Origin: an uncultured Bacteroidota bacterium
GTDB taxonomy: Bacteria; Bacteroidota; Bacteroidia; 2-12-FULL-35-15
DNA length: 64,000 nt
Reading direction: 5' to 3'
NCBI GenBank assembly: GCA_903847205.1
Contig: CAINDA010000064.1
Span: forward strand, 124,001 to 188,000
In this document: positions 45,000 to 54,358 of the stretch, one piece after another
How positions within the stretch are numbered: the first letter of the stretch is position 1
How the letters are laid out: each line of letters opens with the position of its first letter
The notes under the pieces: generated by a model
Told to the model about the DNA's origin: nothing
The model's input: only the letters and a program-made list of their open reading frames with translations
Databases searched by the model: none
Program-made: the position numbers and the translations under genes

Positions 45000-45030
45000 C
45001 AAAACTAATTTAATTGACTTAGCCTGCAAG
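45000..45030 (-). promoter_or_regulatory. Promoter of the aldehyde dehydrogenase gene
   Basis: On the minus strand CTTG (45030-45027), 19 nt, TAGTTTTG (45007-45000): the same layout as the tRNA-Gln promoter. The leader would be about 25 nt. Confidence 0.7.
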
Positions 45031-45203
45031 CATATTAAGTAAATTTACCCGGCCCGCTTAAACAGATTTTTCAAAAAAGAAATTTCAAATAGGATTTTAA
45101 TATGTCGGATAGTGCTTTTACTCCGTAAAACAAGTATAATCAGTGAGAGGCTGAATGTTAAAAGTCGACAGAAACAAAGTATTATCTTTAAGGTTTAAAG
45201 TAT

Positions 45204-45398
45204 CTAGCGCCGCTCATGTATAACCTCGCCGCCATGTGCATCATGATGGTAACCGTGGTTATAAACTTCATGATGTTCTGGATAGTGGGAATGTTCCCAT
45301 CCTCTATAGTGATTATGCCTGCGGCCTTCTACCAACTCTATTTCGCATGAGGATAAGAATACAACAGCTATACTGAGAGCAAAAAATATTTTTTTCAT
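45204..45398 (-). CDS. Small His-rich lipoprotein
   Basis: 64 residues. MKKIFFALSIAVVFLSSC is a lipoprotein signal; the mature 46 residues hold eleven histidines in patterns such as EHSHYPEHHEVYNHGYHHDA. Such tails bind zinc, nickel or copper; here the protein would sit in the periplasm or outer membrane as a metal reservoir or sensor. It has its own promoter. A broken copy lies at 31320-31437, evidence of past duplication. Confidence 0.78.
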   Translation of the reverse strand: MKKIFFALSIAVVFLSSCEIELVEGRRHNHYRGWEHSHYPEHHEVYNHGYHHDAHGGEVIHERR

Positions 45399-45432
45399 GA
45401 TTTCATTTATTACAAAAAGTTTATTTATTGCC

Positions 45433-45440
45433 CAAAGTTA
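45433..45440 (-). promoter_or_regulatory. -7 promoter element of the His-rich lipoprotein gene
   Basis: TAACTTTG on the minus strand, 35 nt before the ATG. The broken copy of the gene keeps TAAATTTG at the matching place. Confidence 0.55.
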
Positions 45441-45536
45441 GAGAGCATAGCAGCACTGCGTATTGCATAATATTCGAAAACATTTACATAATTCACAGAG
45501 ACAAAAAAAGATTATTACTTCCAAACTGGTAAAAAT

Positions 45537-48014
45537 TTACTCCTGGTAATAAACCCTTTTCACTCTTCTCGAAACATTCGTTAATATTTCGTAGGGAATT
45601 GTTCCCACATCCTTAGCAATCTCGGTAATCGGGCAGGAGTCGCCGAAAACAATCACCTCATCATTTTCATTTGCGTTAATATCTGTAATGTCAATCATAC
45701 ACATATCCATGCAAACATTGCCAATAATAAGGGCCGGCTTGCCTTTCACAATCATTTTACCTTTACCTCCGCTGAGTTTACGGCTTAATCCATCGGCGTA
45801 ACCTATCGGCACTGTGGCAATCTGCATATCGCGTACAGCAACTCCTTTCCGGCTGTAGCCGATGGTTTCACGGGCAGCAATATTTTTTATCTGCGAGATA
45901 CTTGTTTTTAAAGTGCTAACATTCTGCAGCAGCAGTTGCTCCGCAGTATTCACACCAATACCGTAAAGTCCTATTCCTAAACGAACCATATCAAACTGCG
46001 CATCAGGGAAACGGTTGATGCCGGCAGAATTTAGGATATGCTTCATTATCGGGTAACTGAAATGAGCTTGAATTTTCTCTGTCATTTCAGTCAATTTCCG
46101 AATCTGCTGCCAGGTAAAATCATCGTGTTCCTCTTCATCGCTGGCGGCAAGATGCGAGAACACCGATTTTACTGCAAGGTGTTTATTGTTTTTTATTCTT
46201 ACAATTAATTCATTTACTTCCTCTTCATCAAAACCGAGGCGGTGCATTCCGGTATCCAGCTTAATATGAATAGCTATGGGCTGTGCATTATTCCGTTCGC
46301 TGCGTTTTAAAGTTTCTTCAAATAAATTCAGTACGCGGAAACTGTAAATTTCGGGCTCAAGTGAATATTGTATCATTGAATCATAGCTCTGTTCTTCAGG
46401 ATTCATCACCATTATAGGCATGGTGATACCGGCTTTCCGCAGTTCAATTCCTTCATCGGCATACGCCACCGCTAAATAATCAACACGATGAAACTGAAGT
46501 ATATTGGCTATTTCAAAGCTTCCGCTGCCGTAAGAAAACGCTTTTACCATTGCCATTATTTTAGTGTCTGCTTTTATTTTAGAACGGAAATAATTCAGAT
46601 TATGAACGATGGCATTCAGATTAATTTCGAGAACTGTTTCATGCGCCTTCTGCTGAATAATTTTACTGATGGCTTCAAAACCAAATGCACGTGCGCCTTT
46701 TAGCAGAATAGTTTCATCGCGGAAAAATGAATTATTGAATTCATGCAAAAAATCAGCTGTTGTTTTATAAAATGTTTTTTCGACATTGAACTGTTGCTGC
46801 TGATTTGAAATACTTTCGCCGATGCCGATTAAACGTGATATTCCTTTCTTATGAATCAATTCTGCCACTTCTTTATAAAGTGCTTCTTCAGCCCTTCCGC
46901 TCTGAAGAATATCAGAAAGAATAAGCGTTTTTTTTAAATGCTGTTTCTGCTGATTTAAAAAATCAAGAGCAATAGCCAATGATCCCAAATCAGAATTATA
47001 GCTGTCGTTGATAATGGAACAATTATTAATTCCTTCTTTCAATTCAAGGCGCATGGCAATAGGGCTCAGGAAGTGCATGCGCTCGGCAATCAATGAATTT
47101 TCGTAACCAAGATAAAGAAGCATTGCCCAGCAGTGAATAGCATTTTCAATACTTGCCTCATCTGTAAAAGGTATGCTGATGCGGATAAAATCGTTTTTGT
47201 AAATCCCCTGAATTTCAGTATCGGCGGTGCTTTTAGTAATACGGCCTATCAGCAGATCGGCGCGAAGCCTGCGCGACCATGAAAAGGTTTTTAAATCGCG
47301 GAATAATTTATTTGCAGTTACCTCATCATGCACAAGTAAATAATCTTTGCAGTAAATTAATACTTCTGCATTCACAAAAAGTTTTAATTTTTCATCCACC
47401 TTTCTTTTTTGATTCTCAAAATTTTCATCATGCGCCTGCCCTATATTTGTAATCATTCCGATAGTAGGGCGGATAATTGCTTCTAGAAGATTCATTTCAG
47501 AAGGCTTGGATATTCCCGCTTCAAAGATTCCTAAATTATTTTCTTCATTCATCTGCCAGACAGAAAGCGGAACACCCACCTGCGAATTAAAACTTTTCGG
47601 ACTCCGTACAATATTTTTATCCTCGCGCATCAGCTGATAAAGCCATTCTTTAACAATAGTTTTTCCGTTGCTCCCGGTAATGCCGATAACCGGAATTTTA
47701 AACTGCTGCCGGTGAAATGCGCATAGCTGCTGTAATGCAAGCAATGTATCTTTTACATGCAGAAAGTTGGCACCTGCAAAAAGTGCTGTGTCCTTGGGTA
47801 AGGATGATACAACAAAATTACGGACTCCCTTTTCATATAAATCAGACAGGTAAGCATGACCGTCGTGACGTTCGCCTTTAATTGCAAAAAACAAAGATGT
47901 TTCTGCATTGCTGAGTTTGCGGCTGTCAATCAAAAGATTTTTGATTACTGCAGGTGTCTTACCCGTTACAGAGGCATTGATTACAGAAGATATAGCAGAT
48001 ATGGTATGATTCAT
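45537..48014 (-). CDS. murF-alr: MurF-alanine racemase fusion
   Basis: 825 residues, two enzymes in one chain. Residues 1-450 are MurF: substrate domain with LLIDSRKLSN, then the ATP loop GITGSNGKTIVKEWL (111-125) and INDSYNSDLGSLAIAL. From about 458 (HETVLEINLNAIVHNLNYFR) comes alanine racemase, with PLP lysine in MVKAFSYGSG near residue 490, IKLDTGMHRLGF, the second catalytic site GYSRKG, and VCMDMCMIDI. The racemase makes D-Ala and MurF adds D-Ala-D-Ala to the UDP-MurNAc-tripeptide; the fusion is common in Bacteroidota. The MurF half may be partly degenerate in some fusions, but the key loop is intact here. Confidence 0.95.
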   Translation of the reverse strand: MNHTISAISSVINASVTGKTPAVIKNLLIDSRKLSNAETSLFFAIKGERHDGHAYLSDLYEKGVRNFVVSSLPKDTALFAGANFLHVKDTLLALQQLCAFHRQQFKIPVIGITGSNGKTIVKEWLYQLMREDKNIVRSPKSFNSQVGVPLSVWQMNEENNLGIFEAGISKPSEMNLLEAIIRPTIGMITNIGQAHDENFENQKRKVDEKLKLFVNAEVLIYCKDYLLVHDEVTANKLFRDLKTFSWSRRLRADLLIGRITKSTADTEIQGIYKNDFIRISIPFTDEASIENAIHCWAMLLYLGYENSLIAERMHFLSPIAMRLELKEGINNCSIINDSYNSDLGSLAIALDFLNQQKQHLKKTLILSDILQSGRAEEALYKEVAELIHKKGISRLIGIGESISNQQQQFNVEKTFYKTTADFLHEFNNSFFRDETILLKGARAFGFEAISKIIQQKAHETVLEINLNAIVHNLNYFRSKIKADTKIMAMVKAFSYGSGSFEIANILQFHRVDYLAVAYADEGIELRKAGITMPIMVMNPEEQSYDSMIQYSLEPEIYSFRVLNLFEETLKRSERNNAQPIAIHIKLDTGMHRLGFDEEEVNELIVRIKNNKHLAVKSVFSHLAASDEEEHDDFTWQQIRKLTEMTEKIQAHFSYPIMKHILNSAGINRFPDAQFDMVRLGIGLYGIGVNTAEQLLLQNVSTLKTSISQIKNIAARETIGYSRKGVAVRDMQIATVPIGYADGLSRKLSGGKGKMIVKGKPALIIGNVCMDMCMIDITDINANENDEVIVFGDSCPITEIAKDVGTIPYEILTNVSRRVKRVYYQE

Positions 48015-48060
48015 TTAATATGATTTTTAAAGAACTGATGGAATATTCAGTAAAAAAGCA

Positions 48061-48093
48061 AGACCTGTCAGGTTTTAAAAACCTGACAGGTCT
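48061..48093. repeat. 33-bp palindrome (AGACCTGTCAGG type)
   Basis: Perfect 16-bp arms with a 1-nt centre, between tdk and murF-alr on the minus strand. A second copy at 63796-63828 has a paired change: T in the left arm becomes A and its partner A becomes T. Confidence 0.85.
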
Positions 48094-48120
48094 ATATAAA
48101 AAAATTTGCATCAGAGTCCT

Positions 48121-48702
48121 TCATGACTTATTTCTTGCATCGCGAAAACAGTCTCTGCAAAGAGGCTCATAATTATTTGTCTCTCCGAGAAGCACAAGCG
48201 ATGATTCATTGGTAATACGATGTGAATGATTCGCTAAATTTCCGCAGCGCATACATATTGCATGAACCTTGGTAACATGCTCTGCAATGGCTAATAAGGC
48301 AGGCATAGGGCCAAACGGCTTGCCCAAATAATCCATATCAAGGCCTGCAATAATTACACGCACACCGCTGTCGGCAAGCTGACTGCATACAGCAGCGAGC
48401 CCTTCATCAAAAAATTGCGCTTCATCTATGCCTACAACCTGCACATCGCTGGCGAGCAGTAAAATATTTGAAGTTGAAGGAACGGGGGTTGAATGAATAG
48501 AATTACTGTCGTGAGATACCACCTTCACATCATCGTAACGTGTGTCAATAGCGGGTTTGAAAATTTCCACCTTTTGTTTTGCATACTGTGCACGCTTGAG
48601 CCTGCGGATCAGCTCTTCAGTTTTTCCGGAAAACATGGAGCCGCAAATAACTTCAATGGAGCCTTTTCGGCTGGAAGAATGAATGGTGTTTTCGAGGAAC
48701 AT
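48121..48702 (-). CDS. tdk: Thymidine kinase
   Basis: 193 residues of type II thymidine kinase. The P-loop [15 protein letters not shown], the [12 protein letters not shown] metal and base site, and two zinc-binding CxxC pairs (CMRCGN, CRDCF) are all present. It phosphorylates thymidine in the salvage pathway. Divergent from the M28 peptidase gene, 106 bp upstream of murF-alr on the same strand with a palindrome in between. Confidence 0.95.
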   Translation of the reverse strand: MFLENTIHSSSRKGSIEVICGSMFSGKTEELIRRLKRAQYAKQKVEIFKPAIDTRYDDVKVVSHDSNSIHSTPVPSTSNILLLASDVQVVGIDEAQFFDEGLAAVCSQLADSGVRVIIAGLDMDYLGKPFGPMPALLAIAEHVTKVHAICMRCGNLANHSHRITNESSLVLLGETNNYEPLCRDCFRDARNKS

Positions 48703-48842
48703 GCGTTTGAATAAACAGTCTTAAATTGTTTTTAAAATTCGTATTTTGGAGTCCGCATTATTGCTGTATTTTTATTGCCTGAATGCAAAACAAAACTACT
48801 CAAAAAACCGTTGTGAAAATTCACCCGGCAAAATAAATTAAG

Positions 48843-50153
48843 ATGAATATGTTTAAAATAAATAAGAGGACTGCTGCTTCGATAATGGCATTCCTTTATG
48901 TATTTTTCTTTTATAATCCCCTATCTCTTTCTGCACAGGATATTAGCAAGGGAGCCGTTTATCAATACGCCAGAAAGATTATAGATACTCTGGCTTCAGA
49001 GAGTATGCACGGGAGAGGCTACGTTAATAACGGCGACGGAATTGCTGCAAATTATATCCTGACAGAGTTTCAGAAATCAGGATTAAAATCACTGACTGAT
49101 GATTATTATCAGAAATTTTCATTCCCGATAAATACCTTCCCAAAAAACATTTCAGTAGAAACCGACGGCAGAAAATTAATTCCGGGTGCAGACTTTATTA
49201 TTTATGCGCATTCTCCCTCTGCAAAAGGTAAATACCCTGTTGTTACTGCCGATGACAAGCTTGTACGAAAAAAAAGAAAGTTCAAAAAATTCCTCCGGCA
49301 GGATTTCAGCAATAAAATAATTGTAGTAAATGATACGGGAAAACAAACTAAAGAACTGCAGGATATAATCGGAAACAGCTGTAAAGCAAAGGCTTTAGTC
49401 GTTCTGAAAGATAAATTAACATGGAGCACTGCGCAAACATTAAATGATTATCCGCTGATAGAAGTGCTCCGCACATCCATTTTAAATCCAAAAGAAATAG
49501 GTTTTGAAATTGAAAGCGAACTTATCGCAGATCACGCATCTCAAAATGTAATCTCTTTTGTAAAAGGTTCTGAATACCCTGATTCATTTATTGTCTATTC
49601 AGCACACTATGATCATCTCGGGCAAATGGGCCGTGATACATATTTCCCTGGTGCAAATGATAATGCAAGCGGCTGCGCTATGCTTCTTAATCTTGCAAAA
49701 TATTATTCAATGCCTGAACATGCACCTAAATATTCTATTGCATTTATTGCCTTTTGCGGAGAAGAAGCCGGGCTGCTAGGCTCTAAGTATTACACTGAAC
49801 ATCCTGTTTTTCCGCTGAGCAGCATCCGGTTTTTATTAAATTTAGATATGATGGGAAACGGCGAAGAAGGCATTACCGTTGTAAACGGCTCTGTTTTCAA
49901 AGATGAATTTGACAAACTTGTAAAAATAAATGCTTCACATAATTTGGTTAAAGAGGTTAAAATACGCGGGAAAGCGCATAACAGCGATCATTACTTTTTT
50001 TCAGAAAAAGGGGTGAGAGCTTTTTTTATTTATACCATGGGCGGATCAAAAGCATATCACGATATTTACGATAAAGCAGAAACATTACCTTTGAATAAGT
50101 TTGAAAATTTGTTTGAATTAATTACTTCTTTCAACAGCAGTCTTCAAAATTAA
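48843..50153 (+). CDS. Secreted M28-family aminopeptidase
   Basis: 436 residues. Signal peptide ending PLSLSAQD (about 32). The M28 zinc site has YSAHYDHLG (His), PGANDNASG (bridging Asp), CGEEAGLLGSKYY (catalytic and metal Glu), LLNLDMMGNG (Asp) and HNSDHYFFSEKG (His). An inserted PA-like part (residues 110-230) lies between the N-terminal and catalytic halves. It probably trims peptides in the periplasm or outside. Alone as a transcription unit, divergent from tdk. Confidence 0.9.
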   Translation: MNMFKINKRTAASIMAFLYVFFFYNPLSLSAQDISKGAVYQYARKIIDTLASESMHGRGYVNNGDGIAANYILTEFQKSGLKSLTDDYYQKFSFPINTFPKNISVETDGRKLIPGADFIIYAHSPSAKGKYPVVTADDKLVRKKRKFKKFLRQDFSNKIIVVNDTGKQTKELQDIIGNSCKAKALVVLKDKLTWSTAQTLNDYPLIEVLRTSILNPKEIGFEIESELIADHASQNVISFVKGSEYPDSFIVYSAHYDHLGQMGRDTYFPGANDNASGCAMLLNLAKYYSMPEHAPKYSIAFIAFCGEEAGLLGSKYYTEHPVFPLSSIRFLLNLDMMGNGEEGITVVNGSVFKDEFDKLVKINASHNLVKEVKIRGKAHNSDHYFFSEKGVRAFFIYTMGGSKAYHDIYDKAETLPLNKFENLFELITSFNSSLQN

Positions 50154-50194
50154 TGAGAATTAATTTTCATTTTTATTGAGGAGTCAACATATAT

Positions 50195-50905
50195 ATGAAA
50201 CTATACATCGTACCAACACCAATCGGAAACCTCGAAGACATGACCCTTCGGGCAATACGTATTTTAAAAGAAGCCGATTTGATTTTAGCAGAAGATACCC
50301 GAAAGTCTGGCATATTGCTGAAGCATTTTAATATTGACAAAAAAATGTATGCGCATCACCAGCACAATGAGCATAAAACAGCTGATATAATTACCGAACG
50401 TATTGCTGCCGGTGAAACCATAGCAATGATAACCGATGCAGGCACCCCGGCTATTTCCGATCCCGGATTTCTGCTGGTGCGTGAGTGCATAAAAAAAGGA
50501 ATCACTGTTGAGTGCCTGCCAGGTGCTACAGCATTTGTACCTGCATTGGTAAACTCAGGTCTGCCAAGCGACTGCTTTTGTTTTGAAGGTTTTTTGCCGC
50601 AGAAAAAAGGACGCCAGACAAAAATAAAATCGCTTGTAAATGAACCCCGCACAATTATTTTTTACGAATCACCTCATCGCTTAATTAAAGCGCTGGAGCA
50701 GTTCATAGAGTTTTTCGGAGCCGACAGAAAAGTTTCTGTTTCTCGTGAGCTCACCAAAATGTTTGAAGAAACAAAACGCGGTACATTGCAGGAAGTCTTT
50801 GATTATTTTAAAGAGAAAACCATTAAAGGAGAAATTGTAATTGTGCTGGACGGAAACAAAAGCAAACATGTAGAAAGGGTTGAAGAGGAAACCGAAGAAG
50901 AATAA
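50195..50905 (+). CDS. rsmI: 16S rRNA 2'-O-ribose C1402 methyltransferase
   Basis: 236 residues of the SAM-dependent tetrapyrrole-methylase-like fold. MKLYIVPTPIGNLEDMTLRA, AEDTRKSGILLKHF, ITDAGTPAISDPGFLLVRE and PGATAFVPALVNSGLPSD are the RsmI signatures. It methylates C1402 of 16S rRNA. A rare clear Shine-Dalgarno-like GAGGAG lies at 50178-50183 in a genome that otherwise lacks them. It is followed 32 bp later by corA on the same strand. Confidence 0.94.
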   Translation: MKLYIVPTPIGNLEDMTLRAIRILKEADLILAEDTRKSGILLKHFNIDKKMYAHHQHNEHKTADIITERIAAGETIAMITDAGTPAISDPGFLLVRECIKKGITVECLPGATAFVPALVNSGLPSDCFCFEGFLPQKKGRQTKIKSLVNEPRTIIFYESPHRLIKALEQFIEFFGADRKVSVSRELTKMFEETKRGTLQEVFDYFKEKTIKGEIVIVLDGNKSKHVERVEEETEEE

Positions 50906-50937
50906 TGTTTTTAATAAAAAAATTCTGATTAAGAAAT

Positions 50938-51984
50938 ATGGAAATCTCACAGAACAAAACCGGCGCACCTCCCGGAACGGTCATTTATAAAGGCAAAGAC
51001 AGCACTGAAAAAATAAAAATCACTCTTATTGAATACAATGAAACCGAATTTATAGAAAAAGATTTTTATAATTTTTCGGACTGCCTTGAATGTGTTGACC
51101 CTTCAATGGTAAAGTGGATAAATGTAGATGGTATTCACGACAGCGAACTTATTGAAAAGATAGGAAAACAATTTAACATACATCCTCTAACCCTTGAAGA
51201 TATAGTAAATAGCAACCAGCGTTCAAAGTTTGAAGACTATGACAGCTATGTGGTTTCTATCATGAAAATGATTTATTATGATACAGAAATTCATTCGGAA
51301 CAGTTAAGCATTGTACTGATGGAGGGGATGGTTATTTCGTTTCAGGAAATACACGGCGGAGATGCTTTTGATATGATACGAAGCCGTTTGCGGCAGGGGA
51401 AAGGGCGCGTCCGTAAAATGGGAGCCGATTATTTAGCGTATGCTTTAATGGATGCCGCCGTAGATTGCTATTTCAACATTCTTGAAAAAGTGGGCGACAG
51501 AATTGAACTGCTGGAAGAAGAACTGCTTGACAACCCTTCTAAAGAAATGCTGCAGCAGCTTCATCACATGAAACGTGAAATGATTTTTTTACGAAAGGCT
51601 GTCTGGCCCATGCGCGAGCTGATCAGCAATTTAGAACGCAGCGAAACCGAATTGATCAGGCCAAGCACTGATATTTATTTAAGGGATTTACATGACCATT
51701 CCGTGAGGGTGATAGATACAGTTGAAACCTTCCGCGATTTGCTTTCCGGGATGATGGATATTTATTTATCAAGCGTCAGCAACAGAATGAATGAAGTGAT
51801 GAAGGTGCTCACAATCATCACTACTATTTTTGTTCCAGTAACTTTTATTGCCGGTGTTTATGGAATGAATTTCGAGTTTATGCCCGAACTTCACAGCCGA
51901 TGGGGCTATGGCGCTGTGTGGATTGTTATGCTCGCCATCATCATTTCGCTGATCGTTTATTTCAGAAGAAAAAAGTGGATGTAA
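50938..51984 (+). CDS. corA: CorA-family magnesium/cobalt transporter
   Basis: 348 residues. The long N-terminal cytoplasmic funnel (LHHMKREMIFLRKAVWPMRE helix) ends in two membrane spans near the C-terminus. The selectivity motif is YGMNFEFMPEL (CorA normally has GMN), just after the first span (ITTIFVPVTFIAGV). It forms a homopentameric divalent cation channel in the inner membrane. Co-directional with rsmI and probably in the same transcript. Confidence 0.94.
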   Translation: MEISQNKTGAPPGTVIYKGKDSTEKIKITLIEYNETEFIEKDFYNFSDCLECVDPSMVKWINVDGIHDSELIEKIGKQFNIHPLTLEDIVNSNQRSKFEDYDSYVVSIMKMIYYDTEIHSEQLSIVLMEGMVISFQEIHGGDAFDMIRSRLRQGKGRVRKMGADYLAYALMDAAVDCYFNILEKVGDRIELLEEELLDNPSKEMLQQLHHMKREMIFLRKAVWPMRELISNLERSETELIRPSTDIYLRDLHDHSVRVIDTVETFRDLLSGMMDIYLSSVSNRMNEVMKVLTIITTIFVPVTFIAGVYGMNFEFMPELHSRWGYGAVWIVMLAIIISLIVYFRRKKWM

Positions 51985-51997
51985 GGTTTAATTTGAA

Positions 51998-52083
51998 AAT
52001 GTGTGAATGTGCTGATGTGCCAATGTAACTAGCATAACACTGGTATTAAATTGGTCATTGGTACATCAGCACATTCGCACATT
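51998..52083. repeat. 28-bp imperfect inverted repeat with 30-nt loop
   Basis: Left arm 51998-52025 (AATGTGTGAATGTGCTGATG and on) pairs with 52056-52083; 26 of 28 positions match. It fills the gap between convergent corA and hemJ genes, so it may terminate both; its sequence also looks like a dispersed Bacteroidota repeat. Confidence 0.8.
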
Positions 52084-52085
52084 AT

Positions 52086-52634
52086 TTAATCCCCTTCCTT
52101 CTTCTCCCTGCTTTTTTTGTAAATTTTTACAGCAAGCATCAAAGTAACAGCAAAAACAACCAGTCCAAGCATACCCCAGATAAAACCTGTGTTGCTTTTC
52201 AGAACAATTAAAAAAACTATTGCGGTTAAAAAAAGTGTTGCGACTTCATTCCAAAGTCTTAATTTGAATGAAGAGGACTTTACAACATCGTTTTGAAGCT
52301 GCTTGAATATTACATGGCACTGCACATGATATAGTATTAATCCGCCTACAAAACATAGTTTTAAAATAAAGTAAGCCTGCTGTAAAAAAGCAGAATTTGT
52401 CCACAGCATCCATCCGCCGATAATAAGAGTAATAATCATAGACGGCCAAGTAATGCCATACCACAAGCGCTTCTCCATTATTTTATATTGCTTCTGCAAA
52501 ATACTTTTTTCAGGTTCTGGTTTTAACTCCGCTTCGGTATGATAAATAAATAAGCGCACAATATAGAACAGTCCTGCAAACCAGGTGACTACAAATATGA
52601 TGTGCAGCGCTTTCAGGTATAAAAAATAATCCAT
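52086..52634 (-). CDS. hemJ: Protoporphyrinogen oxidase HemJ (CopD-like)
   Basis: 182 residues with four membrane spans. The N-terminus LKALHIIFVVTWFAGLFYIV carries the conserved His of HemJ, and RLWYGITWPSMIITLIIGGW follows. HemJ converts protoporphyrinogen IX to protoporphyrin IX in heme synthesis. It is a single gene, convergent with corA. Confidence 0.87.
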   Translation of the reverse strand: MDYFLYLKALHIIFVVTWFAGLFYIVRLFIYHTEAELKPEPEKSILQKQYKIMEKRLWYGITWPSMIITLIIGGWMLWTNSAFLQQAYFILKLCFVGGLILYHVQCHVIFKQLQNDVVKSSSFKLRLWNEVATLFLTAIVFLIVLKSNTGFIWGMLGLVVFAVTLMLAVKIYKKSREKKEGD

Positions 52635-52716
52635 AAAGTTTTAAGTTTAGTATGCGAAGGTACGAATCAATACAGTATAATATGAGCAAAGGATGATATT
52701 CCTTAATTCAAATCTG

Positions 52717-52724
52717 TATCTTTG
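52717..52724 (+). promoter_or_regulatory. -7 promoter element of the acyl-CoA thioesterase gene
   Basis: TATCTTTG, 14 nt before the ATG at 52739; the transcript would have a very short leader. Confidence 0.55.
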
Positions 52725-52738
52725 CAAAAAAAATCAGT

Positions 52739-53257
52739 ATGCAGTCGAAAACATCAAAAGAATCACTAACGGTACAAACGCAGATAGTACTGCCGAACGA
52801 TACCAATGTAATGGGAAATTTATTCGGAGGACGTCTCCTTCAATGGATGGATATTGTTGCCTCCATATCGGCACACCGCCATTGCAAAAGAGTTGTGGTT
52901 ACGGCATCAGTAAATAATGTTTCTTTCAACAATGCAATAAATCACTCAAGTATTGTTACCCTGGAAGCCAAGGTTTCAAGGGCTTTCACATCATCAATGG
53001 AAGTTTTTATAGATGTTTGGATTGAAGATCATGTGAGCGGCAAAAAAGTAAAATGCAATGAAGCCATTTATACTTTTGTAGCTGTTGATCAAAACGGATC
53101 TCCATTGCCGGTGCCGGTGTTAATTCCTGAAACGGAAGAAGAAAAATTCAGATATGACGGTGCTTTGCGCCGCCGCCAGTTAAGTTTGATCCTCGCAGGT
53201 AAACTGAAACCTGAAAAAGCAACTGAATTAAAGGCGCTGTTTGCTCCTGAGAATTAA
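52739..53257 (+). CDS. Acyl-CoA thioesterase (YciA-type hotdog)
   Basis: 172 residues, a single hotdog domain. PNDTNVMGNLFGGRLLQWMD includes the conserved Asn and the catalytic Asp region of YciA/BACH enzymes; VVTASVNNVSF and NHSSIVTLEAKV follow. It hydrolyses acyl-CoA to free acid and CoA. A monocistronic gene with a promoter 14 nt before the start and a strong hairpin after it. Confidence 0.9.
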   Translation: MQSKTSKESLTVQTQIVLPNDTNVMGNLFGGRLLQWMDIVASISAHRHCKRVVVTASVNNVSFNNAINHSSIVTLEAKVSRAFTSSMEVFIDVWIEDHVSGKKVKCNEAIYTFVAVDQNGSPLPVPVLIPETEEEKFRYDGALRRRQLSLILAGKLKPEKATELKALFAPEN

Positions 53258-53275
53258 TATTATGCCAAAAAATTT

Positions 53276-53314
53276 AAATCCTAAATTCTAAATTGCCATT
53301 AGAATTTAGGATTT
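53276..53314 (+). terminator. Terminator-like hairpin after the thioesterase gene
   Basis: Perfect 16-bp arms AAATCCTAAATTCTAA and TTAGAATTTAGGATTT. The stem is AT-rich, so its strength as a terminator is uncertain. Confidence 0.6.
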
Positions 53315-53365
53315 ATTGTTTCTGAAAAGCTTAGTGTTGTTTGTATTCCGACCTCTCGCTGGTAT

Positions 53366-54358
53366 TTATAGTATAGCATTCGGAGAAATAAATTCCGTTT
53401 CATCAATCAGCATCATACATTTAAAATGCCCTTTCGGACATTTATCATATCCTATTTTGGAGCAGGGCCGGCATGATAAATTTTTCACCTCCACTATTTT
53501 AGATCCTGCCCCCGGAAGATATGGACTGAAGCCGAATGCAGGCACAGTGTTTCCCCATACCGAAATAATATCTTTTTTGAATGCTGCTGCAATGTGCATC
53601 AATCCTGTATCATGAGAGATTATCCGTACAGCCTGTTTTACAAGCGATGCAGATTGATTTAAATTATATTTTCCGCAGGCATTGTAAATAAACGAACCGC
53701 AGGCTTTTTCAATTTCTTCAGCGCGAACAACATCTTCAGGGCCTCCAAGCAAAACAATCGGTTTATTTATTTTTTTGCAGACAGCAATTATTTTTTCTAT
53801 CGGCAGCCGTTTGGTGAAATGCTTCGCCCCTATTACAAAACCGATGTAGCCATTTTGATGAGATGCAGGAAGAGAAGAAATAAGAACTTCATCCTTAGCC
53901 GGAATAAAATAATCTAATCCTTTGTTGTCGTTTTTTATTCCAAGCACTGCTGCAGCATCCATATAGCGGTCAACAACATGCATTGCAGGCATATTATTTA
54001 TTTTGAAATTTACGAGCAGCCATTTTTTAAAATTCAGTTTTTTAAATACTGATGAAGGCTTTCCCAGCGCCCTTTTAATCTGTGCAGAGCGGATATTGTT
54101 ATGAAGGTCAATTACAAAATCGAAATTTTCTTTTTTCAAATCAGCTGTCACTTCCTTCACATCTTTTTCAATAGAATGAATTTTTGTGAGGTAAGGATTC
54201 GGATTTAAAATTCCGCTGAACGATTTTTTAGTGAGGTAATGAATTTCTGCATCCGGCTTCTGCTCCTTTAAACAACGGATTACAGGCGTAGTTAAAACAA
54301 TATCGCCGATGGAGCTGAAACGTATGATGAGTGTTTTTTCAGGCTTTTTATTTTTCAT
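53366..54358 (-). CDS. Glycosyltransferase family 9 (heptosyltransferase-like)
   Basis: 330 residues. IIRFSSIGDIVLTTPVIRCL is the N-terminal GT9 motif, IVLLGGPEDVVRAEEI and SHDTGLMHIAAAF the donor-binding part. It should add a heptose or other sugar to the LPS core or a similar glycan. It overlaps the upstream M28-like gene by 11 bp, hinting at coupled translation. Near the end it has CRPCSKIGYDKCPKGHFKCM, a Cys-rich stretch usual for the family. Confidence 0.9.
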   Translation of the reverse strand: MKNKKPEKTLIIRFSSIGDIVLTTPVIRCLKEQKPDAEIHYLTKKSFSGILNPNPYLTKIHSIEKDVKEVTADLKKENFDFVIDLHNNIRSAQIKRALGKPSSVFKKLNFKKWLLVNFKINNMPAMHVVDRYMDAAAVLGIKNDNKGLDYFIPAKDEVLISSLPASHQNGYIGFVIGAKHFTKRLPIEKIIAVCKKINKPIVLLGGPEDVVRAEEIEKACGSFIYNACGKYNLNQSASLVKQAVRIISHDTGLMHIAAAFKKDIISVWGNTVPAFGFSPYLPGAGSKIVEVKNLSCRPCSKIGYDKCPKGHFKCMMLIDETEFISPNAIL

